A DNA stretch of 32,392 nucleotides from Saccoglossus kowalevskii (GCF_000003605.2 NW_003141311.1:262518-294909), one strand, 5' to 3'. Counted from the first letter of the stretch, positions 10,934 to 23,138 are shown. Program-made: numbers and translations. Notes: generated by a model not told the origin, from the letters alone.

Positions 10934-13900
10934 TCATTTCTCACCTTCCAACACTGAAAAGAAGAATATTGATACAAAATGTTCATTATCACATTAATCG
11001 CAGTAATAAATTCGAACGTGGGCTGTGTGACATTTTAAAATGGTCGGTGAGGGCGAGCCCACGCCAAATGTACTTACCGTTTATGCTATTTGTCTCCCCT
11101 CTCGTCGTAACTAAATCCACATCATTTCGTTGGCTTGGTGAAATTTCCACGACCATTCTCCTGTCATGTATCATTGCTTGTCGGACCAACATATCAGAAC
11201 CGTTGCCCTGGAGATTGGGTCTCTGGAAGTGTGATTTTATTTCTCTCTCTTGTCGCTTTGAGTGCGGCAAGAATTTGTTTCTAGTAACGGGTCGTGTCAA
11301 TACTAGAATTGTTATTAATGTCCCTATTATTAAAGCACATATCAGTGACAGTCCAACAACCACTCGTTTGAGAACATCTATCTCTTCTTCCATCTCGCCG
11401 AACACGGGGTCCACCGAGACACTTGCCGCTTCCATCACAGCGTCGGGGGTCGGATCTACCATTTCCCCCAGTACTAAAAAATACGTTAAAAACAAAAATC
11501 GGTGTACTAGAAAATCTAGTGGAATTTTGGTGTTATACAACATGTCTATGTATACGGTTCATTATTCTCTGCAATAACGATATCACATAGCTGTAAGTAG
11601 AGGGCGCTATGACCATACATCCTTGTTTCTTTTACTTACCACTTTCGCAATATCTTCCGGAATAACCGGACATACATTTACAAGAAAAGTCCCTGAATAA
11701 CTCAATACACTCGCCGCCATTTTGACAAGCCATATCTTGGCCAGATGTCATAGCACATTCGTCGAAATCTGCAGAAATGATAGTGGATAGTCAATTACTT
11801 AAAAATCCTCCATACTACTGATTTACTTTACTTGCTTGAGGATATTAAAATTGCAGCTCTTGCGTTGTGTTACTAGGCAATTAGAATCCACGGTGTGCAA
11901 ACAGGCATTCTGTGCAAAATGCGAGTATTTCAAATGTATTACTTTGTTACAGATTAATATCATGCACCGTGCTACTTGTTATGTTTAGACAACCAGTCAA
12001 ATAACAAGTAGCCACGGAGAAGACGTCCAAGCATAAATTTTGTTATATCATTATAATATTTAAGTTTTTTTATTTATACTGGAAATGAAACTTTGGCATT
12101 TCGGACAATTTCGGAAAGCCCAGACACTGAGAAAATGAATGTGTGTATTGATAGTCCTTGTCTACCAAAAAGATTTAGTTATGGGAGATATTGTCAACAG
12201 CCGAAAGAAAATCTTTTTATTTATTTCAGGGCCCTTTCTTTACCAGTAGTAAATTGACGGTTATCGTAAGCATTCCCTTGGCTATTCCCATCTGCTGGGT
12301 TTTAATTTTCGACCAATCAGAATGCTCTATTCCAAGAATTTATATATACGAAATTTTCAGTTACCGAGTCTGACACTTAGTCTACTAAGCAGGAATATCT
12401 TTGTTCACATAAATTACCCTCGTGACATCAAAGAAGAAATCGCTAAGACTGGGTTCTAACTCAGGTTACACGACGGACATTGCGAATCACGCATTACGAA
12501 ATTAGTGGGACTTTCATTTGAAAATAGAAACATAGATCACAGAATTGTAGACAGAACTCACTGAATGCCCCCAAAATTACGAGACTACTCGGATTTTTGT
12601 GGACATATAAGCCCCCGGTTAATCGACATTTTATCTAGGATCGGACTTTATAATACAGATGAGTCCTCGTAATCGGGCTTTACCTTATACTTAAATCACA
12701 GCCCCTCTATATGTGTACGGTATACTTCTCACTACATCCCAAAGTTTTTGAGAATATATACATTGTTATAAATATGTAAATTATAGCAATGTCTCAATTA
12801 CATACTGATTATTAATGCATATCCTGAAGTTTAGACTTCTCTCAATGTTGGCTGGTGTTAGGGCCCCTGGCTTTCAAGTTTTCAAATGAGTTATATGTTA
12901 CAGCGCCCTCTAGCATCGACATACTGTATTTGTATACGAAACGCGTAGTTAATTATTGACCAGAGCAGTCAGCTGTATTCTTATAATAGTTTTTTTTGTG
13001 TCTGTATATGGGAAAGATTCGTCGTATACGTTCTGTTCAAAAGTGTGAATACTACTTATTGGACTTTCTTAACATCATCAACAACGACGTTCAGCAGATA
13101 GTACCAACTAGCACCGTCGAATGCAAAATATTCAAGGTACGTCTTTCCGGCCAAAGCCTGGATACCATATTTACCCTGTAAACCATGCGACATCGTCAAT
13201 GCCACGGAATCAACCTTTCTGACAAATGACCAACGACCGCACCCGTGATAAGATGAGTAGGGTATCCATGGTTACTAGAGTTCGGATTTGTCTAACAGTT
13301 ACTTATGATTACACCATAGACTCGTGGGATTTCATTGTTTTGTAATTTACAATTAATGAACTGTCTTATTTTTTCTATTGTACTTTTAATTCAGTGGGTA
13401 AATTTATGGCGAGAATGTTTTTACTTTAACAGGAAAAATACGCCACAATATGCCATAATAGAATGAAGTATCGAGATCTCCCATTTTTGCTCAAAGACGT
13501 GCAATTTACCCATTCCTGGTTACGTGACGTACTGTCACTAATTAAATCCACGACGATCGAGTACGAAAAGCGTGCTTTCATTGCAGGTACGATCTCGCTA
13601 CAATGTGACGACGATTACAACGTGCAAGTAAATGATGAAATGGAAAACTTGTATTCTGTCAATAGGTGGCGCTGTTTCCCACGCGCCAGGCAGGCTCACT
13701 CGATTTCGAAGACCATTTATGTGGCTTTGTTTCGTCACTGTCGCTGCAGTTATCTATTTGAGCTGTGAAATACATCATCGATTCTTCAGAGCATGCGTCA
13801 TAGCCAATGTATCAGAGGAAAAGGTGGGTTTGGTAAAGTTAGGATATTTGATGATGGTCGAATTGTCCAATTCTGCAAGGGGCTGAGATAGGAGGGTCAT

Positions 13901-16900
13901 AGAATAGAATAGTTTATTCGGCAAATGAATGTATCAAAACCAAGTGTAATTTGGCTAAGCCCTAGTAAATACATTTATTTTTGTTACGTATCAATTCAAC
14001 AATTAAACTACAACACTCATTTTTCACCCCGACAAAGTCTCAACCGTTTTTATATTTCTGAATGTGGATACCTCTCCTCTATGGCATCTTAATTCAACTG
14101 GTAATTTGCGTAAATGCGATACTGAGTAAGTTCAATACTGTGTTGAACACCATCTAGATTCTAACCCACTGAACCCTTGCAGATCGCGTAATAAGAAAAC
14201 ACGCGGGTCAAAATTGTTACGTGACCGCGATGTTACATTATTATTTTGACTAAAAGCACGGCAATACATCTTTCTAATAAGTCATGCCCTCTAGCGACAA
14301 GCGCTGTTATGACGTAATTTGGTGACACGAAGACCAATCAAAGTGTCGATATCGTTTTGATCCACAGTCACAAATCAGTGATAGACACGATAATACCGTG
14401 CGTATGCCATGCTACGGATTTATTTACGTACTTGAATTATTTATAATACTAAATAAAGATGTTGTCTTGTTCTTATTGTAGCACGGAATCCAGTACGCCG
14501 CCGAAGATTTCCGCACTTTGTGTAGTCAGGAAAACTACCCAGACTCCTTTCGCTTGGAGACCAATGGTGGGGATGTGCTGATTGGTGACGCATGCGCTGA
14601 AAACATTTATGAATTACACGCGCATTATAATGACAACAAATTGAGAAAGCAGTGCAAACCATGGGTAGATATCCAGGGGCGCATACTTGGTCCGGGTTTA
14701 AACAAAATGCCTAAACAGAGACAGTATTATTTGAATTTTCAGAGCGTTAAAATAAATCACGTTGAAAACGGGCTGTTTGAAGTTGTTGTACCGAACGTGG
14801 AACCTGGAGAATACTGGATGGAGCTTCTGGTAACTCATGACTTCCGTTCCCTGGGGACTATGTACGGCACCGAGACGTACACGAACAAAAGATGTCTGGC
14901 GTGCGTCGATTATGCAGTAATCAACACACCTATACGAGTTACCCTAATTGAAAATGACCGATGTGTTATGCGTGAACAGACACCACTGTGTGGCACGGGG
15001 AAAGAACCCGGTAGATGGGTTACTCTCCCCGAATCAGGGTGTGATGGCGTTCTTTGCGAGGGTGATATCAACATCCTAGAAAGTTCCGGGCGCGTGTGGG
15101 CGCCCTATGAATGCCACTACAAATTGTATTCCCCGCACGAGCTGAAAAGCTGCACGGAGAGTAAAAATCTATTGTTCATCGGAGATTCACTAATCGTGGA
15201 AATAGCAGACGCCATGCTACAGCTGGAGTTGTTCGATGGCAGTCTTCCGCTGATTTGGGAACTCACCAAACGCGGCGCTGTTATTAATAGAGAGGCAGAC
15301 ATGCGACAATGGCGGAGACCATGGGACAACGACGTTTGGTTTGGATTTGATTTTATATTCGGAGATCCGCTGGGTTGTGGAATAGCATGCGTTACACAGA
15401 TGAGCGACGAGGAGTTAAAGCGTCGACTCACACCCCACGGAGGCCTCGACATACTGGTGCTTTTCACCGGCGTACACGACATCGCGCCTATTAACCGTTC
15501 AGCAGCTAAAAACTACGATGTTTTCGAGCGATACAAACTGTTATTGCCCTTGTTTATTGAGAAGATTTCAAAACTCATGAAATCAGGTGGACGTATCATG
15601 TGGATGTTAGCTCCCTGGACCTCGGACCTTTCTCGGTGCGACTATCTCAGCAAACCGAGACTGGCTCTATCGAATACAATCACGAGAGCGGAAGTTGAGA
15701 AACACCCCCACGTGACGCTGATAGACTATTTCCAAGTTACGGAAAGTTGTTTTTGTGGTGATATACACAAAGGTAATCGTTTTCATCATTCTGTGCATGC
15801 GGATAAACATTATAACGGATTCGCCGCAAGAATGGTTGTACACCAACTGTTGACGTTGCTTTGTGCGAGATGATACTATAAATACATATGTGCAGGTTGT
15901 TGGGTCAAAATCTAACTTTATTTTTTATCTGACTCTTATGGACGAGGCTGAAGATTATTATGATTCGCCGCATGGGTTTATGGGTAATAACATGTGGTCA
16001 TATCAAATCGTGAAAGATTGTAACATATATGACCTGCGTTTGTTTGGCTTGATTCATTATTGTAATATAGTACACACCAGGGGGGATAACAATACACAGT
16101 TTCCAACGTTTCTTTTGAATTGTCACGTGTATTTATGAACAGAAAATATTTTTATGGATTCGGGGATGCGATATAACGTTGGTAACAGATACAGAGAACA
16201 TTGTGATAAAAATGATGTCTTACCCGCAGCATATTCCAAAAACCACCCCTTATCAGAAGTAGAACGATCCGACACGAATAACAACCAAATTTGGTCAGAG
16301 TACAAAGTAACGGGTCCTGGCAAATAACTGCCAGAGAGACGGCCGCTAAATGTGCCGTACTTGTGCTGATAGTCTACGAACGGACCGATTCCATACTCTA
16401 AACTGTCTTTCTCGGTTTCCGTGGAGAAATCTAGGAATGTCAATCTGATGGCCCTGGCGTTGGGTACCCGGATGAGATAGATGCATGTCTCCCGCAATGT
16501 GTAGTTATTCGGATAGTTCGGAGATGAGATGTTTGACACTTCATCTGAGTAGGAATTCCCACATGATTGTACTGAAAATAACCACAGAAGTAATTATTAT
16601 TAAATTCCACCATTCTTAATAAAATTGTGTTATATAGTTGTGAAAACTACAAGTGTGATTATGTATGTAATTGGTTGGTGAAATGTGTCACAATATATTT
16701 CTACCGTAGATGGCGTATTTTAGTATTGTTTGTCTTTCTACCAATGCAAACATGTGCACCAAATGTCTTTGCCATGTGTATGTATGGAATTATATTTAAA
16801 AAAAATCAAATTTATTCATTTTGGAATCGGTGGTGTCTGATTCCTCACCACTAGGAGAGCGGCTATTCAACTGTTTTCACACTTTTATTTTATGATGATC

Positions 16901-19900
16901 GCGACAGTGATGTAATCAGATGGTTTTAATCATGTGGTACTAAGTCGTGTTTCTGAATAGTATAAATTATCACAATAATTTGGTTTAACGCAACGATGTT
17001 GAGAGAGTTTGGATGAAGTTGGCGAAAATGATTCCTCGTGGTTGAAGTTGGCAAAGTTGCAAAGAAAGACAAATTGTATAGAATGTCAGTAAATTGTATA
17101 GAAAGTCAGTAAAGTTGTTATGACAGATTGAAAGTCGAATAAGTTGTATGGGAAGTTTATAAAGTGTTATGGAAAGTCACGAAAATTGCCAGGAAAGTCG
17201 ATGTGTTGCATAGAAAGTCAGTAAAGTTGTCTGGTAAAGTGACAAATCGGCAAAATTGCAGAGAATGTCTGTAAATTGGCATATAAAGTAGGAAACGTTT
17301 GATGGAAAGACGGTAAAGTTGAATATAACGTGGATACATTTGTATGAAAAGTTGAAAAAGTTACCTTGAAAGTGAATAAAGCTGCATTGAAAATATGTAA
17401 TGTTACAAGGAAAGTTTGTTAAGTTGTTTGAAAAGTCGATAATGTTTCCTGGAATGTCGCTAAAGTTGCATGGAAAGGATGGAAAGTTGTTAAAACTACA
17501 TTGCATGAAAAGCTACATGCAAATTCGGTAAAGTTGTCCGGAAAATAAAAAAGACGCATACAAATCATAATAAAAAACATCGAGAGTGGGTAAAGTTGCA
17601 CGGATTGTCGAAATTATTGCCTGGAAATTCTGAAAATTTGAAATGAAAGTCTATAAAAAGTTGCATTCGAAGTGGGCACATTTGCATGGAAAGTCCCTGA
17701 AGTTGCAAGAATAATTAGGGATGTTTCCTAGGAAGTCGGTAACATTACATGGAAAGTCTGTAAAATTGATTTGCAAGTGGCTAAAGTTGAATAGTACTGT
17801 GAAAGGGTTAATTATTCACTGGGTTTTTATTTTGCTAACTGACCCAGTGAATATGTAAAATTGAGCATAGAACACATTACAACCCAATGAATATGCCCGA
17901 AATGCTAAATCCCAGTGAAAATTAGTCTTTTTACAGTAACTCTTCAAAGTTGAAAATGGATGAATATGCATGGTAGGTAAGTGAAGCTGCATACAAAAAT
18001 GAGAAAAGTTGCCTTAAAAGTCGGTAAAGTTGCATGGAAAGTGAATGGATTTGCATAAAAATTTGGAGAATTGCATACAAATTCCGCCAAAATTGCATCC
18101 CAATTGGAAAGTTTGTTAAGTTGCCTGGATAGTAGACAGCATTTGTATTGAAAGTGAATGGAAAGTTCGTATAAGTGCTTGGAAAGTCAGTAACAATTAG
18201 GTAAATTTGCATGGCGAGTCGGAAAAAGTAAATGCGTCCATGCATAATCTTTGAGACTTACGAATGGGATCTCCACATTTTGGACCATGCCAGCCCGTGG
18301 TACATATACATAGATAGCCTTGGTCACTGTCCTGGCTGTCGACACAGGTGGCGCCATTCTTGCACTGACTTGACGTAGTGGAATTGGCATCAGCAATGAT
18401 GCCACATCCTGCAAAACACCAGCAATCAAATACTTTTAGAAAGTCGACATAACAGATTACCACGTGACGTTGCCAACTGAATAACATGCAAGCACGCTTA
18501 TCCGTTTATTCATTCATTCATTCATTCATTCATTCATTCATTCATTCATTCATTCATTCATTCATTCATTCATTCATTCATTCATTCATTCATTAATGCA
18601 TACAACTATCTAACTCATTGATTGATTGGTTTATTAATTTATTCATTTACGCAACTGATTGATAGATGGATTCATTTATTATGTAACTGATTAATTAATT
18701 GACTGATTGATTGATTCAATCAGTCTTTCAGGCAACTGATTGATTCATTGATTTATTGACAATCATTGCCATTTAATTGACGAAACAAAACATTTTGAGT
18801 AGGAAATAACGTATATTCTAATGTTTCTATTTTTTATTTTGTAACTTATTTTTTTATTTCACAGGGGAATAACAACACCAGTGACAATAATGTCACGTGT
18901 TTACTTAGCCGCGCTCATCTTTCATGTGACGGTCCGTATGCTGGCAATGAGTTATAATTTTTACTGATCAATCACTGTTTGCTTTTCCATTTCATCTCGG
19001 AAATACAGTTATTTTGCTTGTGCTTGTTGTTGTTCTAATGTCGGACTGACATAAAACTGTATTTTCATAGACGACGTGACAGCCCCGACAAAGGCTAATT
19101 ACATTTGAACACCTACGTGTTAATTTGCATATACGTGATTGGAAGCGCTGTACGCCCGAACATTCAACAGTTGAGAACTTACCAACCTCATTGTCAAATT
19201 AATCAATGCCAAATTAAATTATTTCCAATATAAGAGCGCGATTTGAATATGAACACACGGACATTAAAAGATTAATTTAATTAGAGCGTGAAAAATTAGA
19301 ATTACTAAAAAGGTAATACCCCCTAATGGACGCGTGCTATAGCCCCGTCCAAGGAGATGGATTCCGAGTCGTGCCACACGCACGCAATCTTTTATTGCAG
19401 CTTGTGGATTAATTTCATTATAAATGCCCGTATATTGTCTGTTTTTTGATATGGGAATGTACGTATGATTACAGAAATGAATGCAAGAAAAAGAACACAA
19501 TGTTGGTTTTGTCAGCTTACATCGTAATTGCTGATAGCATACATTTAACTAGGGTTGTTTACTTTACTGAATCGCATCAAAGATGCGGGTACCGACCCCT
19601 TTGTGAAATGGCGTTTCGGTTAAAAAGCGTGTCGTATTTCAAAGGATTCAGTTCAGATTCCGACGCAGGGTACGCCTCTTGGTTGACCGTAAAACAGCTG
19701 GTTTGACCCGACGCCCATAAACGTGTTACAACTATTTTCCAAGTGTATGTCTATAATGCTAATTAGATATGTAAATTAATAATATTAAAGTATTTCACTC
19801 AATCAATGCTTTATATATTTACAATAACACACGTTTCATAATTAGTAATTAATGATTATTAAGGCATTAATGATAAAATACCAGCGAGACTGCGTTGAAA

Positions 19901-22394
19901 TAAGTAAATCATAATCGTGTGGTATATGTTTTAGTTATTTCACTCTTAAGACACAGATTTGAATACGTATATACAATGCTTATACCTAAAAAAAATCAGA
20001 ATTGCGCAGTCACCTTGACGCCATTTAACCATAAAAACATGTTAAATGACACAAATATAACTTATACATTTGTTTGGTATTCTGATAATTTTTTTTAGAT
20101 TGTAATATATACGTAAAATGTTCAATTCTTTGAAACGTCAGACTCAATCTTTCAGTTATTTAATCATATTTATAGAAATAAATTGGTGAATTGCGCCACT
20201 TTTCAGCCCTGTCCATGATGGTGGTGCCTCTTTTTCGGAATGCCGTGGCTCGTATATAACTGCTCTGCATTCACATATGTATAACGTACAAGTCATTGTA
20301 CTCAAGAACTTGCTTTGCGTGTGGTCGTGTAACGGACGGCACGTAATGGATGCTCTTTGAGAAGGGATTCATGTTACGTCGAAACTTATCGGTACCAGGT
20401 AAATGCATTAAGAGGCAGATAACACCCGTTAAACAAATATTGTAATTCGACAAGGAGATACTACTCATTGCGGTTCTGCTGTTGTCATGACGACACAGAA
20501 TTCTTTGGAAAGAAAATGCCAAAAATGATTGATTGCACGAGTGGTAATACATATTAATTCCGGTTACAAAAAGAAATAACGTGTTGCTGGAGATTTTAAC
20601 TATGTACGAACTCTGACCTTTATGCATATTTAACGACAACATTCAGTTGTAATATCCGTTTAACATTGTAATGTTGACAGGTGTTCATTTTCGCTTCTTA
20701 GTTCTTAGTTCTGGAATACAGTACTTAACAAGTTCAAGGCCTAATTTGGTTTGTGAATATTTTTTAGCTATTTAATCGAAATTACATACTCGGAATTTGA
20801 TTTATTTCAAATCTAAAACTGAGAGTGTTTATTCAGATTGCTATTCCAATGTTACTGAACTCCAAGGCTAATAATTGACCTATTTTGTGCGAACCTTAAT
20901 TTTTCAGTGGGTTGCGCGGGGCGTTTGAGACTGCCAAGTAGTTTGGGACTACACAACTTTAAAACTCAAAATCGTTATTTTCTTCTTTCATATATACTGT
21001 CATTGAATTAAAGCAGAACATAAATATGCATATCAATTTTATTTTATTGAACGGAGAGTATTGTAAATCAAGAAACGAACGATAATGTGGTCGTTTTTGT
21101 AATCGATCCACAATAATTGCCTTATAGAGTAATTGTACCTATTCGTATGACAAATGTTGTATAAGGCGCATAACAGATTATGTTAATTTGCGATAATTCG
21201 TTATAATCTTGGTTGTGTTGTCCGTCTACGTAATTGTTTTTGACCCCCACCCAATGTTCCGTCATCATGCTTTTATACTACCGTATATACACATACAGAT
21301 GAGGTAATATGTACCATTATTGGTGCATATTTCGTTTATTTACCATCGCTGGTATAAAACCGCTAAAAAATAAGTGCTTTCCACTCAACGTAATGTCAAC
21401 ATTATTACCCAAACCACTCACTTCACACTATGTTCTAAGTTTACTTAGTTGCAATGAAAACTGGTCCATTATTGGATAATTCGGTTATTTTATGTTACAG
21501 AGTACTGCACCTCGTGATGCATTAGGCGTACTGCATTGTGTGTTTTAGGGAAGGGGCAGTTCCCGTGTTATGGATGGTCAATACCACCCTCTACATTATA
21601 TAAGTTGCCGCATTTGCGACACTATAACATACTAGTAAAATAACGTAGGAAGCCAGTAACACGGAGCCTGTCCTTAGGATGTAGGGCAACCGATGCGTGT
21701 ACCGGAATAGAAGGAACGTGTGCATAGTGCCATGCTTGCTTTACGGCAAAATTGTACGTCATTTTAGGGATGTAATCTTGAAGCAATTGAACACTTGAGC
21801 GTGAATGTTCGTGGATTATTTGGATTACAAGCACTCTTATATCTATCTCGAAATCTCTATATAGACCATGCAGGGACCGTGTCTGCATTCTCCCTGAACG
21901 GAGAATGGACCTAATTGCCTAATTGTAATTAACTATCGAATAATACAAGTGAAATGTACATTGTAGTACGGAAAATAGTCAATGATATACTAATAGAAAG
22001 TTAATATTAGTGGTTTGGGGTCGGCGGATCCAGCAATTATGACTACACAGAGGCGCTGTGATTTTTGAATTCATGCCAGTTTGAAAATGTGTATCCAGGT
22101 TACATGATATTCTTCAAAAAATAATTTATAAATAAATAAATAAATAAATAATAAAAAAAAAGTGAATAGTGAATAGCGTCTCCGGAGGGACATGTCAAAT
22201 TATCTTATAAAACCACAAAATTAAAACCAAACTAAACTAACGGTGGTTAAAAAAACTGTCACATAATTTGATAAATTACATTATAACCTACCTGTGACGA
22301 CATAAATCGAGGTGACTGTCAGTAAATATAACGTTATAAAACGTAAAAATATCAACTTCCAATTACAGTTTTTTAAATTGACTGGGAACTCCAT
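10934..22394 (-). CDS. EGF-CUB-EGF single-pass membrane protein, six exons
   Basis: Exons on the minus strand: 22394-22292, 18408-18262, 16571-16224, 11768-11640, 11473-11078, 10953-10934; every junction has GT/AG and phase 1. Total 1143 nt, 380 residues. Exon 1: signal peptide (hydrophobic IFLRFITLYLLTVTSIYVV). Exon 2: EGF1 with six Cys (residues 36 to about 80). Exon 3: CUB domain (about 85-199) with the canonical CG start and SSPNYPNNY, but only the first disulfide pair is present. Exon 4: EGF2, starting DFDEC, six Cys. Exon 5: acidic stalk, membrane segment VVVGLSLICALIIGTLITIL (about 280-301), then a basic tail. Exon 6: last residues VLEGEK and TGA. An adhesion or receptor role is inferred from the domains; I know no orthologue with this exact order. 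Exon 6 could instead be a 9-nt microexon (see findings). The extracellular exons are firm; exons 1 and 6 rest on splice sites and phase. Confidence 0.83.
13632..15873 (+). CDS. NXPE/PC-esterase-like type II membrane protein
   Basis: Exon 1, 13632-13823: ATG, 64 codons, donor AAG|gtgggt. Exon 2, 14482-15873: acceptor cttattgtag, 463 codons, stop TGA; the junction is phase 0 on both sides. Total 527 residues, close to the NXPE family length (about 550). A short basic N-terminus (RLTRFRRP) precedes a signal anchor, MWLCFVTVAAVIYLSCEI (residues 30-47), then NVS, a possible glycosylation site: a Golgi-type topology. Residues 80-240 include GGDVLIGD and an Ig-like stretch ending VPNVEPGEYWMELLV, as expected N-terminal to the esterase fold. 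The SGNH-like domain has FIGDSL (Ser300), LVLFTGVHDIAP, and C-terminal HADKHYNG (D505, H507) where the family has DxxH. It is probably an O-acyl-modifying or glycan-binding protein of the secretory pathway; the substrate is unknown. The start could be either of two adjacent ATGs (13632, 13635), and an upstream noncoding exon is possible. It lies inside an intron of the minus-strand EGF-CUB gene. Confidence 0.88.
13899..14020 (-). mobile_element. Possible 3' end relic of a LINE, minus strand
   Basis: On the minus strand the sequence runs through GCCGAATAAACTATTCTATT, a polyadenylation-like signal followed by a short ATTCT tandem, as seen at the 3' ends of many L2/CR1-type elements. No coding relic was detected. 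It lies in the intron of the NXPE-like gene. Confidence 0.3.
17030..18220 (+). repeat. Degenerate 21-bp satellite, about 1.2 kb
   Basis: Long array of a decayed unit close to AAAGTTGCATGGAAAGTCGG plus T. Individual units vary by substitutions and indels, but the 21-bp spacing recurs throughout, giving minus-strand open frames with a seven-residue rhythm (FPCNFTD-like), which are artefacts. It lies in the intron between the EGF1 and CUB exons and is interrupted by the MITE copy at 17795-17938. Confidence 0.85.
17795..17938 (+). mobile_element. MITE copy C, internally deleted, inside the 21-bp satellite
   Basis: Begins TACTGTGAAAGGGTTAATTA and ends TTTTTACAGTA, matching both termini of the copies at 2938 and 26215, but only 144 bp long because the centre is deleted. 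Satellite units continue on both sides, so the MITE inserted after the satellite had formed. Confidence 0.8.
18508..18594 (+). repeat. (ATTC)n microsatellite
   Basis: About 22 uninterrupted ATTC units, followed by diverged tetranucleotide sequence to about 18760. Likely to vary in length between individuals. Confidence 0.97.
22128..22152 (+). repeat. (AAAT)n microsatellite
   Basis: Short run of AAAT units (six or so), in intron 1 of the EGF-CUB gene close to its donor. Confidence 0.85.
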
Positions 22395-23138
22395 GACCAG
22401 CACGTTGTTCTCGTATTCTATATTAATCACATCTTGCAGAAAGAGCGACGACTGTCCAGTCGGCGGTTGAGTGGACTAAACGAGCTGTGCCCGCCAATGC
22501 GCGATATTCCTTTCAGGTAGCGTCGAACGCGTTGTAATTTTGAAACGCAATGATTGAAATTATGCTGTTCCCGAAGCCTTTATTAGTTAGGTAAACACAG
22601 TTTTATGCCAAGGCATTCCCCCAGAGGGCGTGCTTTTGAAACAACATTAAAAATCAATATTTCATCATCGTTGATTCATTGTGTTCAGGTTTACCGCTAC
22701 AATACATGTTTTTAGTATTTGATTGCCAATGAAAAATATAAAAAAAGTAATTCATATTCTTATATGGAAGTAAGTGCAAACTATGCCGTTAATATGGAGT
22801 GTGGGTTGTACAGTTACGGTAAAGTTGGAAATTTAGTGACTGGATGGCAGCATGCGTGGTTTTTGTATTTGTCTACGGTACATTCAATAACACATGCCTT
22901 CCGGGTAAATTGAAATATTTAATGCCAAGTGTTTACATACATTAACCTAGATATACTATAATACATAAAGTGTTTTGGTGAAACAAATATAGTTCAATTT
23001 CGACATCTGACGTCACGGTGCTCTATGACGTGTATTATTACATTGGGCAGATCTTGAAGGCGGGATATTATAAATCGATAATTATCGATTTTAGTCCAAT
23101 ATTAGATGCTATATGTCAGATAAAATAATCTTAGACAT

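Larger units (their letters stand above)
11769..16223 (-). other. CUB-EGF2 intron of the EGF-CUB gene, hosting a nested gene
   Basis: A 4455-bp intron between 16224 and 11768. It contains the complete plus-strand NXPE-like gene (13632-15873). The remainder (11769-13631 and 15874-16223) shows no further exon on either strand; CTCF-like motifs lie at 12901-12917 and 14281-14298. Confidence 0.75.
18409..22291 (-). other. Intron 1 of the EGF-CUB gene
   Basis: A 3.9-kb intron between the signal-peptide and EGF1 exons. It contains an ATTC microsatellite and ATTG/ATTA-rich degenerate sequence to about 18760. Open frames at 19446-19706 (plus), 20271-20642 (minus, 123 codons) and 21622-21888 (minus) have no recognisable domains and no supporting splice context, so they are not called as genes. 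Confidence 0.65.

Noticed and set aside
10807-11577. 256-codon plus-strand open frame
   Set aside because: It is the antisense shadow of the membrane-segment exon (11473-11078, minus), which has splice sites, matching phase and a clear hydrophobic segment. The plus frame has no domain and no ATG at its start.
12600-12690. Possible hammerhead-type ribozyme (ATGAGTCC near 12660) or structured RNA with AAGCCC/GGGCTT ends
   Set aside because: The conserved CTGATGA and GAAA core elements are not both present, and the stems do not fit.
15117-15482. 121-codon minus-strand open frame
   Set aside because: Shadow of the NXPE-like exon on the plus strand, whose motifs and frame are secure.
17157-18245. 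Several minus-strand frames rich in Phe, Asn and Cys
   Set aside because: Seven-residue periodicity shows that they come from the degenerate 21-bp satellite; they lie in an intron.
20271-20642. 123-codon minus-strand open frame as a gene
   Set aside because: No recognisable domain, no splice context, and it lies in intron 1 of the EGF-CUB gene; kept only as a mention.
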